A stretch of DNA of 64,000 nt, taken from contig BPIL01000007.1 in NCBI GenBank assembly GCA_026004095.1, positions 62,001 to 126,000 on the forward strand. The letters run 5' to 3'. Source of the stretch: Meiothermus sp. (GTDB taxonomy: Bacteria; Deinococcota; Deinococci; Deinococcales; Thermaceae). Shown here piece by piece: positions 1 through 9,403 of the stretch (positions are counted from its first letter, which is position 1; every line of letters starts with the position of its first letter). The notes under the pieces were generated by a model that was given only the letters and a program-made list of their open reading frames with translations, did no database searches and was not told the DNA's origin. The translations under genes and the position numbers were made by a program.

Positions 1-2103
1 GAGCTGGGTCAGGTCGTTGGAGCCAATCGAAAAGCCGTCGAACAACTCCAAGAACTGCTCGGCCAGAATCGCGTTGGAAGGCACCTCGCACATCATGATC
101 AGTTTGAGGCCGTCCCGACCGCGCTCGAGGCCGTGGGTCTTCAAGATTTCGATTACCGCCCTGGCCTCCCCCACCGTGCGCACGAAAGGTATCATCACCC
201 AGACGTTGGTGAGGCCTTTCTCTTCGCGCACCTCCCGGATAGCCTGGCACTCCAGCGCAAAGGCCTCGGCAAACTCCGGGCTGCGGTAGCGCGCGGCCCC
301 CCGGAAGCCAATCATGGGGTTTTCTTCCTTGGGCTCGTAGCGGCTGCCCCCCAGCAGATGGGCATACTCGTTGGATTTGAAGTCCGACATCCGCACGATG
401 ACCGGATTGGGCGCAAAAGCTGCTGCAATCATGCTGATGCCCTCAGCCAGCTTTTCGCGGTAGAAGTCCACCGGGCTTGGGTAGCCCGCGGTACGCCGGA
501 CAATTTCGGCTTTGAGCTCTTCAGGCTGCTGATCGAATTGCAAAAGCGCTTTGGGGTGGATGCCAATGGTGTTGTTGATAATGAACTCGAGCCGCGCCAG
601 GCCCACCCCGGCATTGGGCAAGCTGGCAAAGCTGAAGGCCCGCTCGGGCGAGGCCACGTTCATCATGATCTTGGTGGGGATGGGCGGCATGTTGTCCAGC
701 TCAATCCGCTTCACCTCGAAACGCGGGGTGCCGGCGTACACCCGGCCGGTATCGCCCTCGGCGCAGGAAACCGTAACCATATCCCCATCGCGCAATACCT
801 CGGTGGCGTTGCCAGTCCCCACCACCGCCGGGATGTTCAGTTCCCGCGCTACGATGGCCGCGTGGCAGGTGCGTCCACCCCGGTTGGTCACGATGGCCGC
901 GGCTTTTTTCATTACCGGCTCCCAGTCGGGGTCGGTCATGTCGGCCACCAGCACGTCACCGGGCTGTACGCGGTTCATCTCACGGGGGTGGTTGATGATG
1001 CGCACCGGGCCCACCCCAATGCGCTGTCCCACCGCCCGGCCCGTCACCAGCACCGGTGCACGCTCGAGCATCTCGAAGCGTTCCAGCACCCGGCCCGAAC
1101 GGCTCTGCACGGTCTCGGGGCGGGCCTGCAGGATGTAGATCTGTCCGTCCAACCCGTCCTTGGCCCACTCGATGTCCATGGGCCGGCCATAGTGCTGCTC
1201 GATCAGGAGGGCTTGTTTGGCCAGTTCTAGCACCTCGGCATCAGACAGCGAGAAGCTGCGGCGCTCCTCTGCGGAAGTCTCCACAGCCTGCACCCCCCGG
1301 CCCTCCGGGGCGTACACCATCTTCTGTAGCTTGGTGCCCAGGGTGCGCTGCAGGATGGTGTTACGCCCCTCGGCCAGGCCTTTCTTATACACATAGAACT
1401 CGTCGGGATTGACCGCACCCTGCACCAGCAGCTCCCCCAGGCCATAGGTCGAGGTGATGAAGATAGCGTCGCGAAAACCCGACTCGGTATCGAGGGTGAA
1501 GGCCACCCCCGAGGCCCCCAGGTCGCTGCGCACCATGCGTTGCACGCCCGCCGAGAGGGCCACCTCCTCGTGGGCGAACCCGTGGTGGACGCGGTAGGCG
1601 ATGGCCCGGTCGTTGTACAGCGAGGCAAAGACTTTCTTGATGTGCTGCAGCACGCTATCTATCCCACGCACATTCAAAAAGGTCTCCTGTTGACCGGCGA
1701 AGCTGGCCTCGGGCAGATCTTCGGCGGTGGCGCTCGAGCGCACCGCAACAGAAAGCCCGCCCTTGGAGGCGGACTCGAGGCGGATATAGGCATCTACAAT
1801 GGCAACCTCCAGGGCCTTGGGTAGCTCGGCGCTCTCTACCCAGCCGCGAATCTCGGCCCCTACCCGCGCCAGCTCATCCACATTGTCAACGTCCAGGCCT
1901 TGCAGGGCCCCGGCAATGCGTTGATCTAGGTGATTATGATGCAAAAACTCACGGAAAGCCGCTGCAGTGGTGGCAAACCCACCCGGCACCCGCACCCCGG
2001 CCTGCGAGAGGTTGGACATCATCTCACCAATGGAGGCATTTTTTCCCCCTACCACCTCGAGGTCTTTCATCCCCAGCGTCTCAAACCAGCGAATGTATGT
2101 CAT
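1..2103 (-). CDS. ppsA: Phosphoenolpyruvate synthase (C-terminus cut by the window edge)
   Basis: Catalyses ATP + pyruvate + water to PEP + AMP + phosphate, the entry step of gluconeogenesis. The frame is open from an ATG at 2103 to the left edge (701 codons; the family is usually near 790), so about 90 residues are missing. The N-terminus holds the KNAS..GEM ATP-grasp region. The swivelling phosphohistidine domain shows GGRTCHAA with the catalytic histidine at about residue 414. The window edge lies in the PEP/pyruvate-binding barrel, at [14 protein letters not shown]. It is divergent from ppsR, which controls this enzyme in other bacteria. Identity is secure; only the end is unseen. Confidence 0.96.
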   Translation of the reverse strand, partial: MTYIRWFETLGMKDLEVVGGKNASIGEMMSNLSQAGVRVPGGFATTAAAFREFLHHNHLDQRIAGALQGLDVDNVDELARVGAEIRGWVESAELPKALEVAIVDAYIRLESASKGGLSVAVRSSATAEDLPEASFAGQQETFLNVRGIDSVLQHIKKVFASLYNDRAIAYRVHHGFAHEEVALSAGVQRMVRSDLGASGVAFTLDTESGFRDAIFITSTYGLGELLVQGAVNPDEFYVYKKGLAEGRNTILQRTLGTKLQKMVYAPEGRGVQAVETSAEERRSFSLSDAEVLELAKQALLIEQHYGRPMDIEWAKDGLDGQIYILQARPETVQSRSGRVLERFEMLERAPVLVTGRAVGQRIGVGPVRIINHPREMNRVQPGDVLVADMTDPDWEPVMKKAAAIVTNRGGRTCHAAIVARELNIPAVVGTGNATEVLRDGDMVTVSCAEGDTGRVYAGTPRFEVKRIELDNMPPIPTKIMMNVASPERAFSFASLPNAGVGLARLEFIINNTIGIHPKALLQFDQQPEELKAEIVRRTAGYPSPVDFYREKLAEGISMIAAAFAPNPVIVRMSDFKSNEYAHLLGGSRYEPKEENPMIGFRGAARYRSPEFAEAFALECQAIREVREEKGLTNVWVMIPFVRTVGEARAVIEILKTHGLERGRDGLKLIMMCEVPSNAILAEQFLELFDGFSIGSNDLTQL

Positions 2104-2166
2104 ACGCACACCCCGTTGCAGTCGATGGTAGTTTGTGCGGGGATTGAAATGGAGTAGGCTGTTTTG

Positions 2167-2220
2167 GTGTAGCTATAGCCCGAATTTCGGTGTAGTGAGC
2201 GCTACACACATAAACTACAC
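2167..2220. promoter_or_regulatory. Repeated GTGTAG half-sites in the ppsA/ppsR divergent region
   Basis: The 137-base spacer between the divergent ppsA and ppsR starts holds four copies of GTGTAG: two on the plus strand (2167-2172, 2190-2195) and two inverted (2202-2207, 2215-2220). The inner pair forms an inverted repeat with a 6-base centre. No convincing -35/-10 pair was recognised. A shared operator is an inference from position and repetition only. Confidence 0.35.
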
Positions 2221-2240
2221 TGTTATCTGGGGGGCATGCC

Positions 2241-3056
2241 ATGCAGCGAACGGTGTTTATCGTTTCAGACCATACCGGCCTCACGGCTGAGTCGGTCGCC
2301 AGGAGTCTGCTGGCCCAGTTCGAATCGGTCTCGTTCCGTTATGTAACGCGACCCTTCACCGACACCGAAGAAGCGGTGTACAGCCTGGTGTACGAGATCA
2401 ATTCGACTTTCGAACGCGAGCGGGTGCGGCCCATTGTGTTCTCCACCCTAGCCAATCAGGCGCTGTACAACCAGCTCAAAGCTGCGCCCGCCCTGCATTT
2501 TGACCTTTTTAGCACCTACCTTGGGGCGCTCGAGCGCGAACTCGGCCAGCCCCCCACCGGCCGGGTGGGCCGGCTGCACAGCGTCAACGACAACGGCTAC
2601 TTTACCCGCATCGATGCGGTCGATTTCGCACTGGCTACCGATGACGGCATGGGCGACCGCCACTACCAGATGGCCGACGTGATCCTGCTTGGGGTCAGCC
2701 GGGCCGGCAAAACCCCCACCTGCTTGTTTCTGGGCCTGCAATACGGCTTGCGGGCCTCCAACTACCCCCTGGCCGAGGACGACTTCGAACGCGAGACGCT
2801 GCCCGAGCCGGTCAGGGCCTACAGGGATAAGGTGTTTGGCCTGACCATTGCCCCAGGCCGGCTGCATCAGATTCGCACCCAGCGCAGGCCCAACAGCCGG
2901 TATGCCTCGCTCGAGCAGTGCGAGTACGAGGTGCGCCGGGCTGAGCAGTTATTCAGACGGGTGGGGGTGCCGTACTTCGACACCACCAGCGCCTCCATCG
3001 AAGAAATTGCCACCAACATCGTGCAGAGCGCCGGTCTACAACGCCGCATCGGCTGA
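2241..3056 (+). CDS. ppsR: PEP synthase regulatory protein (kinase/pyrophosphorylase, DUF299)
   Basis: Bifunctional regulator that inactivates PEP synthase by ADP-dependent phosphorylation of a threonine next to the catalytic histidine and reactivates it by phosphate-dependent pyrophosphorylysis. The 271-residue length is normal for the family. The N-terminus (VFIVSDHTG) and the P-loop GVSRAGKT at residues 151-158 are diagnostic. The ATG at 2241 follows a G-rich ribosome site. It is divergent from ppsA, so regulator and target sit back to back. The related PPDK regulator is the alternative, but the neighbour is PEP synthase, not PPDK. Confidence 0.93.
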   Translation: MQRTVFIVSDHTGLTAESVARSLLAQFESVSFRYVTRPFTDTEEAVYSLVYEINSTFERERVRPIVFSTLANQALYNQLKAAPALHFDLFSTYLGALERELGQPPTGRVGRLHSVNDNGYFTRIDAVDFALATDDGMGDRHYQMADVILLGVSRAGKTPTCLFLGLQYGLRASNYPLAEDDFERETLPEPVRAYRDKVFGLTIAPGRLHQIRTQRRPNSRYASLEQCEYEVRRAEQLFRRVGVPYFDTTSASIEEIATNIVQSAGLQRRIG

Positions 3057-3071
3057 TAGGAGCCGCCTCCT

Positions 3072-4511
3072 CTACGCTTTGACCAGCTCAATGGCCCGCT
3101 CGAGCCTTTTAAGCACCCGCTCCTTGCCCAAAAGGGTCAGGATATCAAACATACCGGGGGTCTCGAGACGCCCCGTAAGGGCCGCCCGCAGCGGCTGCAT
3201 CACCGCGGCGGCCTTGACGCCCCTGGCCTCGGCAAAGGACTTGAGCAGGGGTTCGGTGCTGTCTTGCAGCATATCCGGCAGCCTGGATAGCTGCTCGTAT
3301 AGCTCGGGCAGAAAAGCCGCACCCTCCTGCAGCTTGGCCAGGGCTTTCTCCTGCATGGGGTAGGCCTCGCTGAAAAAGTAGAGGGACTTATCCACGAACT
3401 CCTGCAGGGTCTCGAAGCGGGCCCGCATGGCCTCGAGCACCTGCTTGAGGTAGGTTTCGGAGGGGTAGGCAAGCCCGGCCCGCTCGAGGAAGGGCTTGAC
3501 CCGCTCGGCCAGGTCGTCCAGGGTCAGAACCTCGCGGATGTACTTGCCGTTCATCCATTTGAGCTTGTTCAGGTCGAAGACCGGCCCGCCCAGGCTGATG
3601 CGCTCGAGGCTAAAGTGCTCGATCATGTCTTGCAGGCTGAAAATTTCCCGCCCGTCGGGCATGCTCCAGGCCATGGTGCCCAGGTAGTTGAGCAGGGCCT
3701 CGGGTAAAAAGCCCTGGGCCCGGTAGCTGTCTACGCTGGTGTCCATTTTGCGCTTGGAAAGCTTGGACTTATCGGGGTTGCGCAACAGGGGGGTATGGCA
3801 CCAGACCGGCTCGGCCCAGCCAAAAGCCCGCAAAATCAGGACGTGAAAGGGGGTGCTGGTGATCCACTCCTCGGCCCGGATCACGTGGGTCACACCCATC
3901 AGGTGGTCGTCTACCATGGCCGCCAGGTGGTAGGTAGGGTAGCCATCGGCTTTCAGGATTACCTTGTCGTCCAGGGCGGCATTGTCGAACTCGATAGGGC
4001 CGCGCAGTAAGTCGTGGACGATGGTCTTGCCCTCGAGGGGCACCTTGAGCCGCACCACATGGGGCTCCCCCGCTGCGGCCCGGCGCTCGGCCTCCTCGAC
4101 CGGGTAGTCGCGGTAGCGCCGGTTGTAGCCCTGCTCTTTGTGGCCGGCTCTTTGCGCGGCCTCGCGGGCGGCGGCCAGCTCTTCTGGGGTGTCAAAAGCA
4201 CGATAAGCAGCCCCTTTTTCCAGCAGTATCTGCACGTGCTGCCGGTAGATGTGCAGGCGCTGCGACTGCACATAGGGGCCGTTGGGGCCGCCTTTGATGG
4301 GTGACTCGTCGGGGGAAAGCCCCAGCCAGTCCAGCATCTCCAGGATGCGCTGCTCGGAGGTGGGGTTGTAGCGGGTGCGGTCGGTATCCTCGATGCGAAC
4401 AATAAACTTGCCGCCGTGCTGTTTGGCGAAAACGTAGTTGAACAGGGCCTGGTAGGCCGTCCCCACATGGGGGTCGCCAGTTGGACTGGGTGCAATACGG
4501 GTCACAACCAT
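3072..4511 (-). CDS. gltX: Glutamyl-tRNA synthetase
   Basis: Class I aminoacyl-tRNA synthetase charging tRNA-Glu. The 479-residue protein has the HIGH-type signature PHVGT at residues 14-18 and the KMSKS-type loop KLSKRK; the C-terminal part is the helical anticodon-binding domain. Length fits the Thermus enzyme. The ATG at 4511 lies only 9 bases after a TATAAG -10-like box (4521-4526), so the message may have almost no leader. It converges on ppsR, with 15 bases between the stops. Whether it is discriminating (GluRS only) or also charges tRNA-Gln cannot be judged here. Confidence 0.96.
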   Translation of the reverse strand: MVVTRIAPSPTGDPHVGTAYQALFNYVFAKQHGGKFIVRIEDTDRTRYNPTSEQRILEMLDWLGLSPDESPIKGGPNGPYVQSQRLHIYRQHVQILLEKGAAYRAFDTPEELAAAREAAQRAGHKEQGYNRRYRDYPVEEAERRAAAGEPHVVRLKVPLEGKTIVHDLLRGPIEFDNAALDDKVILKADGYPTYHLAAMVDDHLMGVTHVIRAEEWITSTPFHVLILRAFGWAEPVWCHTPLLRNPDKSKLSKRKMDTSVDSYRAQGFLPEALLNYLGTMAWSMPDGREIFSLQDMIEHFSLERISLGGPVFDLNKLKWMNGKYIREVLTLDDLAERVKPFLERAGLAYPSETYLKQVLEAMRARFETLQEFVDKSLYFFSEAYPMQEKALAKLQEGAAFLPELYEQLSRLPDMLQDSTEPLLKSFAEARGVKAAAVMQPLRAALTGRLETPGMFDILTLLGKERVLKRLERAIELVKA

Positions 4512-4603
4512 AACCGATAGCTTATACCAACTCTGCGCGTGGGTGGCGCGCCAGGTTACCTCTCACAGCCGCCTAAGTGGGGGGTGTTACCCTAAGAAGG
4601 TAA

Positions 4604-5374
4604 ATGGAAGCTGCACTGCAAAAAAGTTCTGGCCCGGTCTCCAGCCCCACCACCCGCCTCGAGGCTGTGGGGCTGGTCAAGCGCTACGGTAGGCGGGAGG
4701 TGGTGCGGGGGGTGAGCCTCGAGCTCTCCCGCGGCGAGATTGTGGCCCTATTTGGCCCCAACGGGGCCGGTAAAACCACCACTTTTTACATGCTGGTCGG
4801 ATTCATCGAACCCAACGCGGGGCAGATCCGCCTGGGTGGGCGGGACGTCTCCCGGCTGCCCATGTACAAGCGGGCCCGGCTGGGGCTGGGCTACCTGCCC
4901 CAGGAGCCCTCGGCCTTTCGCCGCATGACCGCCCTGGAGAACCTGCTGGCGGTGCTGGAGTTTCAGCCCCTTTCCAAAACCGAGCGGGCCCAGCGGGCGG
5001 CCGAGCTGCTCGAGGAGCTGGGCATTGCCCACCTCAAAGATAAGTACGCCTACACCCTTTCGGGCGGCGAGCGGCGGCGGCTGGAAATTGCCCGCGCCCT
5101 CTGCACCAACCCCGATTTCATCCTGCTGGACGAACCCTTCACCGGCGTAGACCCTAAAAACGTCCACGACATCCAGAAGCTCATCTCCGAACTGCGCGAA
5201 CGGCGCGGGGTGGGCATCTTCATCACCGACCACTCGGTGCGGGAGACCCTGGCTATTGCCGACCGCATCTACCTGATGTACGACGGCCAGGTGGCCTTCC
5301 AGGGTTCACCTGAGGAATTCGCTCGAGACGCGGGGGTGCGAACCCACTACCTGGGCGACGAGTACGAACTTTGA
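4604..5374 (+). CDS. lptB: LPS-export-type ABC transporter ATPase (LptB)
   Basis: Cytoplasmic ATPase expected to power LptFG-type transport of envelope lipid or LPS-like molecules to the outer membrane. Walker [10 protein letters not shown] starts at residue 51, the signature is LSGGERRR, and Walker B ends ILLDEPF, followed by a switch histidine in TDHSV. The 256-residue length fits LptB with a slightly extended N-terminus of about 18 residues. A GAAGG ribosome site sits 3 bases before the ATG. No permease gene is adjacent; the DUF3084 gene follows after 27 bases. The assignment rests on LptB-like motifs. The LivF/LivG amino-acid ATPases are the closest alternative. Confidence 0.85.
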   Translation: MEAALQKSSGPVSSPTTRLEAVGLVKRYGRREVVRGVSLELSRGEIVALFGPNGAGKTTTFYMLVGFIEPNAGQIRLGGRDVSRLPMYKRARLGLGYLPQEPSAFRRMTALENLLAVLEFQPLSKTERAQRAAELLEELGIAHLKDKYAYTLSGGERRRLEIARALCTNPDFILLDEPFTGVDPKNVHDIQKLISELRERRGVGIFITDHSVRETLAIADRIYLMYDGQVAFQGSPEEFARDAGVRTHYLGDEYEL

Positions 5375-5401
5375 CCTTTTCACCACCCCCATCCATTCCC
5401 T

Positions 5402-6847
5402 ATGACGTTCTGGGCCATTCTCATCCTCCTGGTGCTGGTGGCTGGTCTGGTCGCCTACGTGGGCGATCTGGTCGCCAAACGGGTGGGTAAGCGCCACTGG
5501 CGTTTTCTGGGCCTGCGCCCCAGAGCCACCGCCACCCTGGTGGCGATTGGAACCGGGGTGCTGATTGCGTTGGGGGCCTTTGGAACCTTCTTCCTGTTGG
5601 TGCGCGACGCCCGCGAAACCATACTGCAGGCCGAAGTGGTACGGCAGGAACGCGACCGACTGCGCACCGAAGTGGAACGACTGGAAAACCGCGCAGCCAG
5701 CATTTTTAGCCAGTACGAGCAGCTCAAGCTCGAGCGCGACGAGTTTGAGAAAAACAACACCCTGCTGGCCCGGCAGCTTGCACAAAACGCCGAACTCCAG
5801 CGCCAAACCCGCCAGGATCTCGAGGATGCCCTGGTCGAACGGGAAAAGCTGCGCCAGGAGGTTGAAAAGCTCCAGGCAGCCAGCAGCGCCCAGCGCGAAG
5901 CCCTCGAGCAGCTCAAGCAGATCCGCCTTCGCCTGTTGCAGGAAAAGGAACAGCTCCAGAAAGAAAAAACGCAGTTGCTGGCCGATCGCACCACCCTGCT
6001 GGCCCAGGCCCGCAGGGCCGAGCAGCAACTACAAGCCTTTGAAAGTGCGAGCCGCGAGGCCAGAACCCGCCTGAAAGCTCTACAGGCCCGCACTGCGGAG
6101 CTCGAGGCCCGCCTGCGCCAGCTCGAGGCTGAAAAGCGCAACCTCGAGGGGGATATCGCCGTGCTGGTGAGCCCTCAAGCCCCAGCCAGTGATGGCAACC
6201 GTCAGCTTGAAGCCCTCCAGCGCGAAAACAGCGAACTCAAGGGCAGCCTCACTGAAGCACAACGCGAGCTGCAACAACTACGCGAACGCAATAAGCTGCT
6301 TGCAGCCAGCCTGGACAAAAGCCTGTATATGAGCCTCCTGGCCGAGGAGGAGGTAGAACCCGGCAGCGAACAGCCTGCCCTGAGCGAGATCAGCCGGCGG
6401 GTGGATAACCGCATCCGCCTGCTTGGACTGCGGGGGGTGGATATACTGATCAAACCCATCCCCACCAGCCTCAAACCAGGGCTTTTGCTGGCCCGCATCC
6501 AGGGCATCGGCACCGATGGGCGGGCGCGGGTGGTGGTCGAGTACCGGGCCCGTGAACAGGCCTTCTCCCAGGGGGATGTGCTGGCCTCCACCTACCTGAT
6601 CCTGCCGACCAGCCAGGCCGAGCTGCGCCGGCGCCTCGATATCCTGAGCCAGAACGCCGAAAACCGGCTCAGCGAGGCAGGCTGGGTGCCCGAAAAACTG
6701 GCCAAGGGGGGGATCGCCCTCGAGGAATTTGTAGTCCTGGCCTCCCAGCTCTCGGGTAGGCGGGGCGGGGCGCGGATTGTGGTGGTGGCGCTGGACAACC
6801 TCTACCCCACCGAGCCGCCCCGGCTGGGCCTCAGGCTGCTGCCGTGA
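5402..6847 (+). CDS. DUF3084 coiled-coil membrane protein
   Basis: 481-residue protein of the DUF3084 family, known mainly from cyanobacteria and Deinococcus-Thermus and without an established function. Two N-terminal membrane helices (about residues 3-22 and 42-63) are followed by a long charged coiled coil (about 70-310, rich in Glu, Gln, Arg and Lys heptads) and a folded C-terminal domain (about 335-480). It starts 27 bases after lptB on the same strand, so co-transcription is likely and an envelope role is possible. No obvious ribosome site precedes the ATG. The coiled coil is what makes other frames look open here. Confidence 0.82.
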   Translation: MTFWAILILLVLVAGLVAYVGDLVAKRVGKRHWRFLGLRPRATATLVAIGTGVLIALGAFGTFFLLVRDARETILQAEVVRQERDRLRTEVERLENRAASIFSQYEQLKLERDEFEKNNTLLARQLAQNAELQRQTRQDLEDALVEREKLRQEVEKLQAASSAQREALEQLKQIRLRLLQEKEQLQKEKTQLLADRTTLLAQARRAEQQLQAFESASREARTRLKALQARTAELEARLRQLEAEKRNLEGDIAVLVSPQAPASDGNRQLEALQRENSELKGSLTEAQRELQQLRERNKLLAASLDKSLYMSLLAEEEVEPGSEQPALSEISRRVDNRIRLLGLRGVDILIKPIPTSLKPGLLLARIQGIGTDGRARVVVEYRAREQAFSQGDVLASTYLILPTSQAELRRRLDILSQNAENRLSEAGWVPEKLAKGGIALEEFVVLASQLSGRRGGARIVVVALDNLYPTEPPRLGLRLLP

Positions 6848-6949
6848 GGCATATTAAGGTTTCTTGAATGGCCCCCCAACGCCCTATCTTGAAGGCTTTG
6901 CTCCGCCTGATCGGGGAAAAGTGTCTTTTACGCCGGTAAGAACCAGCTA

Positions 6950-6978
6950 TTGATAACTCCACACCGGCATATGAGAAT
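6950..6978 (+). promoter_or_regulatory. Probable sigma-70 promoter of the HtrA-type protease gene
   Basis: TTGATA at 6950-6955 and GAGAAT at 6973-6978 are separated by 17 bases. The predicted start of transcription is near 6985, about 12 bases before the ATG at 6997. The -10 box is only moderately good, so the call is tentative. Confidence 0.45.
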
Positions 6979-6996
6979 GTAGAAGGTTTGTTGACG

Positions 6997-8055
6997 ATGC
7001 GCACGGTCATTTTATTGGTTCTGCTAACCCTATCCCAGGCCCTGGCCCAGGCCCCCCGCCTCACCACCCCCGAGGAGGTGGCCCGGGTAGAAGTCATCCG
7101 CCGGGCTTTGCCCGCGGTGGTCAAAATTTCCGGCATTCTGCGCGACCCCCAGACTGGCAACGAAGGCCCCACCAACGGCTCTGGCTTTTTTTATGCTCCC
7201 AGTCGCATCATCACCAACTACCACGTGGTGCAGGATCTGCGCGACATCAGCGTAGAGTTGTTCGATGGACGCTCGTTCCCGGCCCAGGTGTTTGCAGTGG
7301 ACAAGGGCATTGACATCGCCATCCTGACCGTGCAGGGCGTGACCGCCCCGGCCCAGCTTTCCTTCGGCAGCTCACAAAACCTGCCCGTTGGGATGGGGTT
7401 GGTGGTGATTGGAAGCCCCTTCGGGCAGCGCAACCTGGCCTCGTACGGCATTCTGGCCGGTGTTGGCCCCACCTCGGCTGAAAAAAACGACCTCGACCCC
7501 GAGATCGGAGCGGAAATTGGCGACCTGCTCTTTACCGATGCCCGCATCGTGCAGGGCAACTCCGGGGGCCCGGTGCTCGATTTGCAGGGCCGGGTGGTGG
7601 GGGTGGCCAACGCCACCCTGGGCGATCTGAGCGGGGTGGGCGGGGTGGGGGTGGCGATCCCGGGCGACCTGGTGCGGCAGAGCGTGAGCGACCTCGAGCG
7701 CTTCGGCGTTCCCCAGCGCGGCAACCTGGGGGCTACCCTGCTCGACTTAGGGGAGCTTGACCCCATCCTGCTGGGGCGGGTGGGCCTGCTCTCCACCCGT
7801 GGCGCCATGATCGAAAAGGTGCAGCCCGGCAGCCCAGCCGCCCGGGCCGGCCTGCGCCCGGCCCAGCGCGACCCGCGCGGCAAGCTGGTTAGTCTGGGCG
7901 ATATCATCCTGGCTGTGGGTGGCCGCACCATGCGCAACGCCAGCGAGGTCACCCAGACCATCGCCCGCTACCGCCCCGGCGACCGGGTGAACCTGACCAT
8001 CTGGCGCAACGGGCGGCGGCTGGATGTGGCCGTGACCATGATCGCCCGGCGCTAG
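6997..8055 (+). CDS. Secreted HtrA/Deg-type serine protease with PDZ domain
   Basis: Trypsin-fold protease, probably exported and acting in envelope protein quality control. Residues 1-18 form a signal peptide ending in ALAQA. The catalytic triad is visible: His76 (TNYHVV), Asp106 (GIDIAI) and Ser189 (GNSGGP). A PDZ domain fills about residues 255-345. I chose the ATG at 6997 because an AGAAGG ribosome site (6981-6986) lies 10 bases upstream; TTG codons at 6988 and 6991 would be too close to it. With 352 residues and one PDZ domain it resembles DegS/HtrA rather than two-PDZ DegP. It has its own upstream spacer and probable promoter. Confidence 0.9.
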   Translation: MRTVILLVLLTLSQALAQAPRLTTPEEVARVEVIRRALPAVVKISGILRDPQTGNEGPTNGSGFFYAPSRIITNYHVVQDLRDISVELFDGRSFPAQVFAVDKGIDIAILTVQGVTAPAQLSFGSSQNLPVGMGLVVIGSPFGQRNLASYGILAGVGPTSAEKNDLDPEIGAEIGDLLFTDARIVQGNSGGPVLDLQGRVVGVANATLGDLSGVGGVGVAIPGDLVRQSVSDLERFGVPQRGNLGATLLDLGELDPILLGRVGLLSTRGAMIEKVQPGSPAARAGLRPAQRDPRGKLVSLGDIILAVGGRTMRNASEVTQTIARYRPGDRVNLTIWRNGRRLDVAVTMIARR

Positions 8056-8148
8056 TCCACCGTGCCAGCCGCCTGGGCGGGGAAAAAGGCTTCTGCCCCC
8101 GCTTGTCAAGACTTCCGCTTTGGGCTTTTAGCTTTTAGCCTTAAGCGG

Positions 8149-8769
8149 ATGTATATCGCGATTGAAGGGGTCATCGGCGTAGGCAAAACCACCCTGGCCC
8201 GGCTGCTGGCCGAGCGGCTGGGGGCCGAGTGCCTGCTCGAGGTGGTGGAAGAGAACCCTTTTCTGCCGCTTTTCTATCAAGACCCCGTCCGCTACGGCTT
8301 CAAGGTGCAGGTCTTCTTTTTGCTCTCGAGATACAAGCAACTGCTGCCCCTGGCCCAGCCCAGCCTGTTTACCGGTGGGGTGGTGGCCGACTACCTCTTC
8401 GACAAGGACGCCATTTTCGCGGCCATGAACCTCTCCGGGGCCGAGTGGGAGCTATACCACGACCTCTACCGGAGCCTGGCCCCCAAAATCCCCACCCCCG
8501 ACCTGACCATCTACCTGCGGGCACCCCTGCCGGTGATTCTGGAGCGCATCCGCCGACGGGGGCGGGTCTTCGAGAAGCAGATGGAGCCGGAGTACCTGGC
8601 CCGCCTCCACGAGTTCTACGAGCGCCATTTTGCCACCTATCCCCACGCGCTGTGGGTGCTCGAGACCCAGGACTTCAACTTTGCCGAGCTCGAGGCCGAC
8701 CAGGACTGGGTGGTGCGGCAGGTGCAGGAACGGCTCGGCCAGAAACCCGCTACACCATACGCACCCTAG
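8149..8769 (+). CDS. Deoxynucleoside kinase, first of a tandem pair
   Basis: Phosphorylates deoxynucleosides in the salvage pathway, giving dNMPs. 206 residues from the ATG at 8149 (start MYIAIEG); a longer frame to 8062 lacks homologous character and is not used. The P-loop is GVIGVGKTT, and a lid-like RIRRRGRVFE segment is present. Where the second copy has DRTIYED, this one has DYLFDKD, so the usual DRS/DRT arginine is missing, pointing to a different base preference. It is followed 13 bases later by a paralogue. Which purine or pyrimidine each prefers cannot be told by eye. Confidence 0.88.
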   Translation: MYIAIEGVIGVGKTTLARLLAERLGAECLLEVVEENPFLPLFYQDPVRYGFKVQVFFLLSRYKQLLPLAQPSLFTGGVVADYLFDKDAIFAAMNLSGAEWELYHDLYRSLAPKIPTPDLTIYLRAPLPVILERIRRRGRVFEKQMEPEYLARLHEFYERHFATYPHALWVLETQDFNFAELEADQDWVVRQVQERLGQKPATPYAP

Positions 8770-8782
8770 ACGCACAAAACCT

Positions 8783-9403
8783 ATGTACATCGCAATTGCA
8801 GGCAACATCGGTTCCGGTAAATCCACCCTGACCGGGCTGCTGGCCCGGCGCTACGGGCTTTTGCCGGTCTACGAGAGCGTGGACGAAAACCCCTACCTGG
8901 CCGACTTCTACACCGAAATGGGGCGCTGGGCCTTCCACTCCCAGGTATTTTTTCTGGCTCAGCGGCTCCGGCAGCACCTCGAGCAGATCAACCCCGCCCA
9001 GCACGTGGTGCAGGATCGCACCATCTACGAGGACGCCTTTATTTTCGCCCAGAACCTGCGGGTCTCGGGCCATCTCAGCGAGCGCGACTGGCAGACCTAC
9101 CTGGCCCTTTACGAGAGCATCGCACCGGCCCTACGCAAGCCTGATCTGCTCATCTACGTGCGGGCCTCGGTCGAGACCCTGCAGGCCCACATCGCCCGCC
9201 GGGGGCGGGCCTACGAGCAGGGCATCCCCTCTGCCTACCTGGCCTCGCTCAACCGCCTCTACGAGGCCTGGATTGGGGCCTATAACCTCTCGCCGGTGCT
9301 GGTGATTTCCAGTGACAGCCTCAATTACGCCGACGACGAAGAGGCCCGCGAGCTGATGTACCGGATGCTCGAGGCCTACGGTCTGAGCCGGCCGCTGGTC
9401 TAG
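8783..9403 (+). CDS. Deoxynucleoside kinase (dGK/dAK-like), second of a tandem pair
   Basis: 206-residue salvage kinase beginning [15 protein letters not shown], with P-loop GNIGSGKS, the ERS/DRS-type motif DRTIYED (catalytic base and substrate-contact arginine) and a lid segment [12 protein letters not shown]. It matches the short bacterial dAK/dGK family that works as heterologous pairs in some Firmicutes and as tandem genes in Deinococcus. The gene lies 13 bases after its paralogue, so both are surely co-transcribed and may assemble together. Its stop overlaps the stop of the convergent uvrA by 4 bases. Confidence 0.9.
   Translation: MYIAIAGNIGSGKSTLTGLLARRYGLLPVYESVDENPYLADFYTEMGRWAFHSQVFFLAQRLRQHLEQINPAQHVVQDRTIYEDAFIFAQNLRVSGHLSERDWQTYLALYESIAPALRKPDLLIYVRASVETLQAHIARRGRAYEQGIPSAYLASLNRLYEAWIGAYNLSPVLVISSDSLNYADDEEARELMYRMLEAYGLSRPLV

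Noticed and set aside
4544-4553. Palindrome TGGCGCGCCA as an operator for gltX or lptB
   Set aside because: A 10-base GC palindrome is expected by chance fairly often at this composition, and nothing else supports it.
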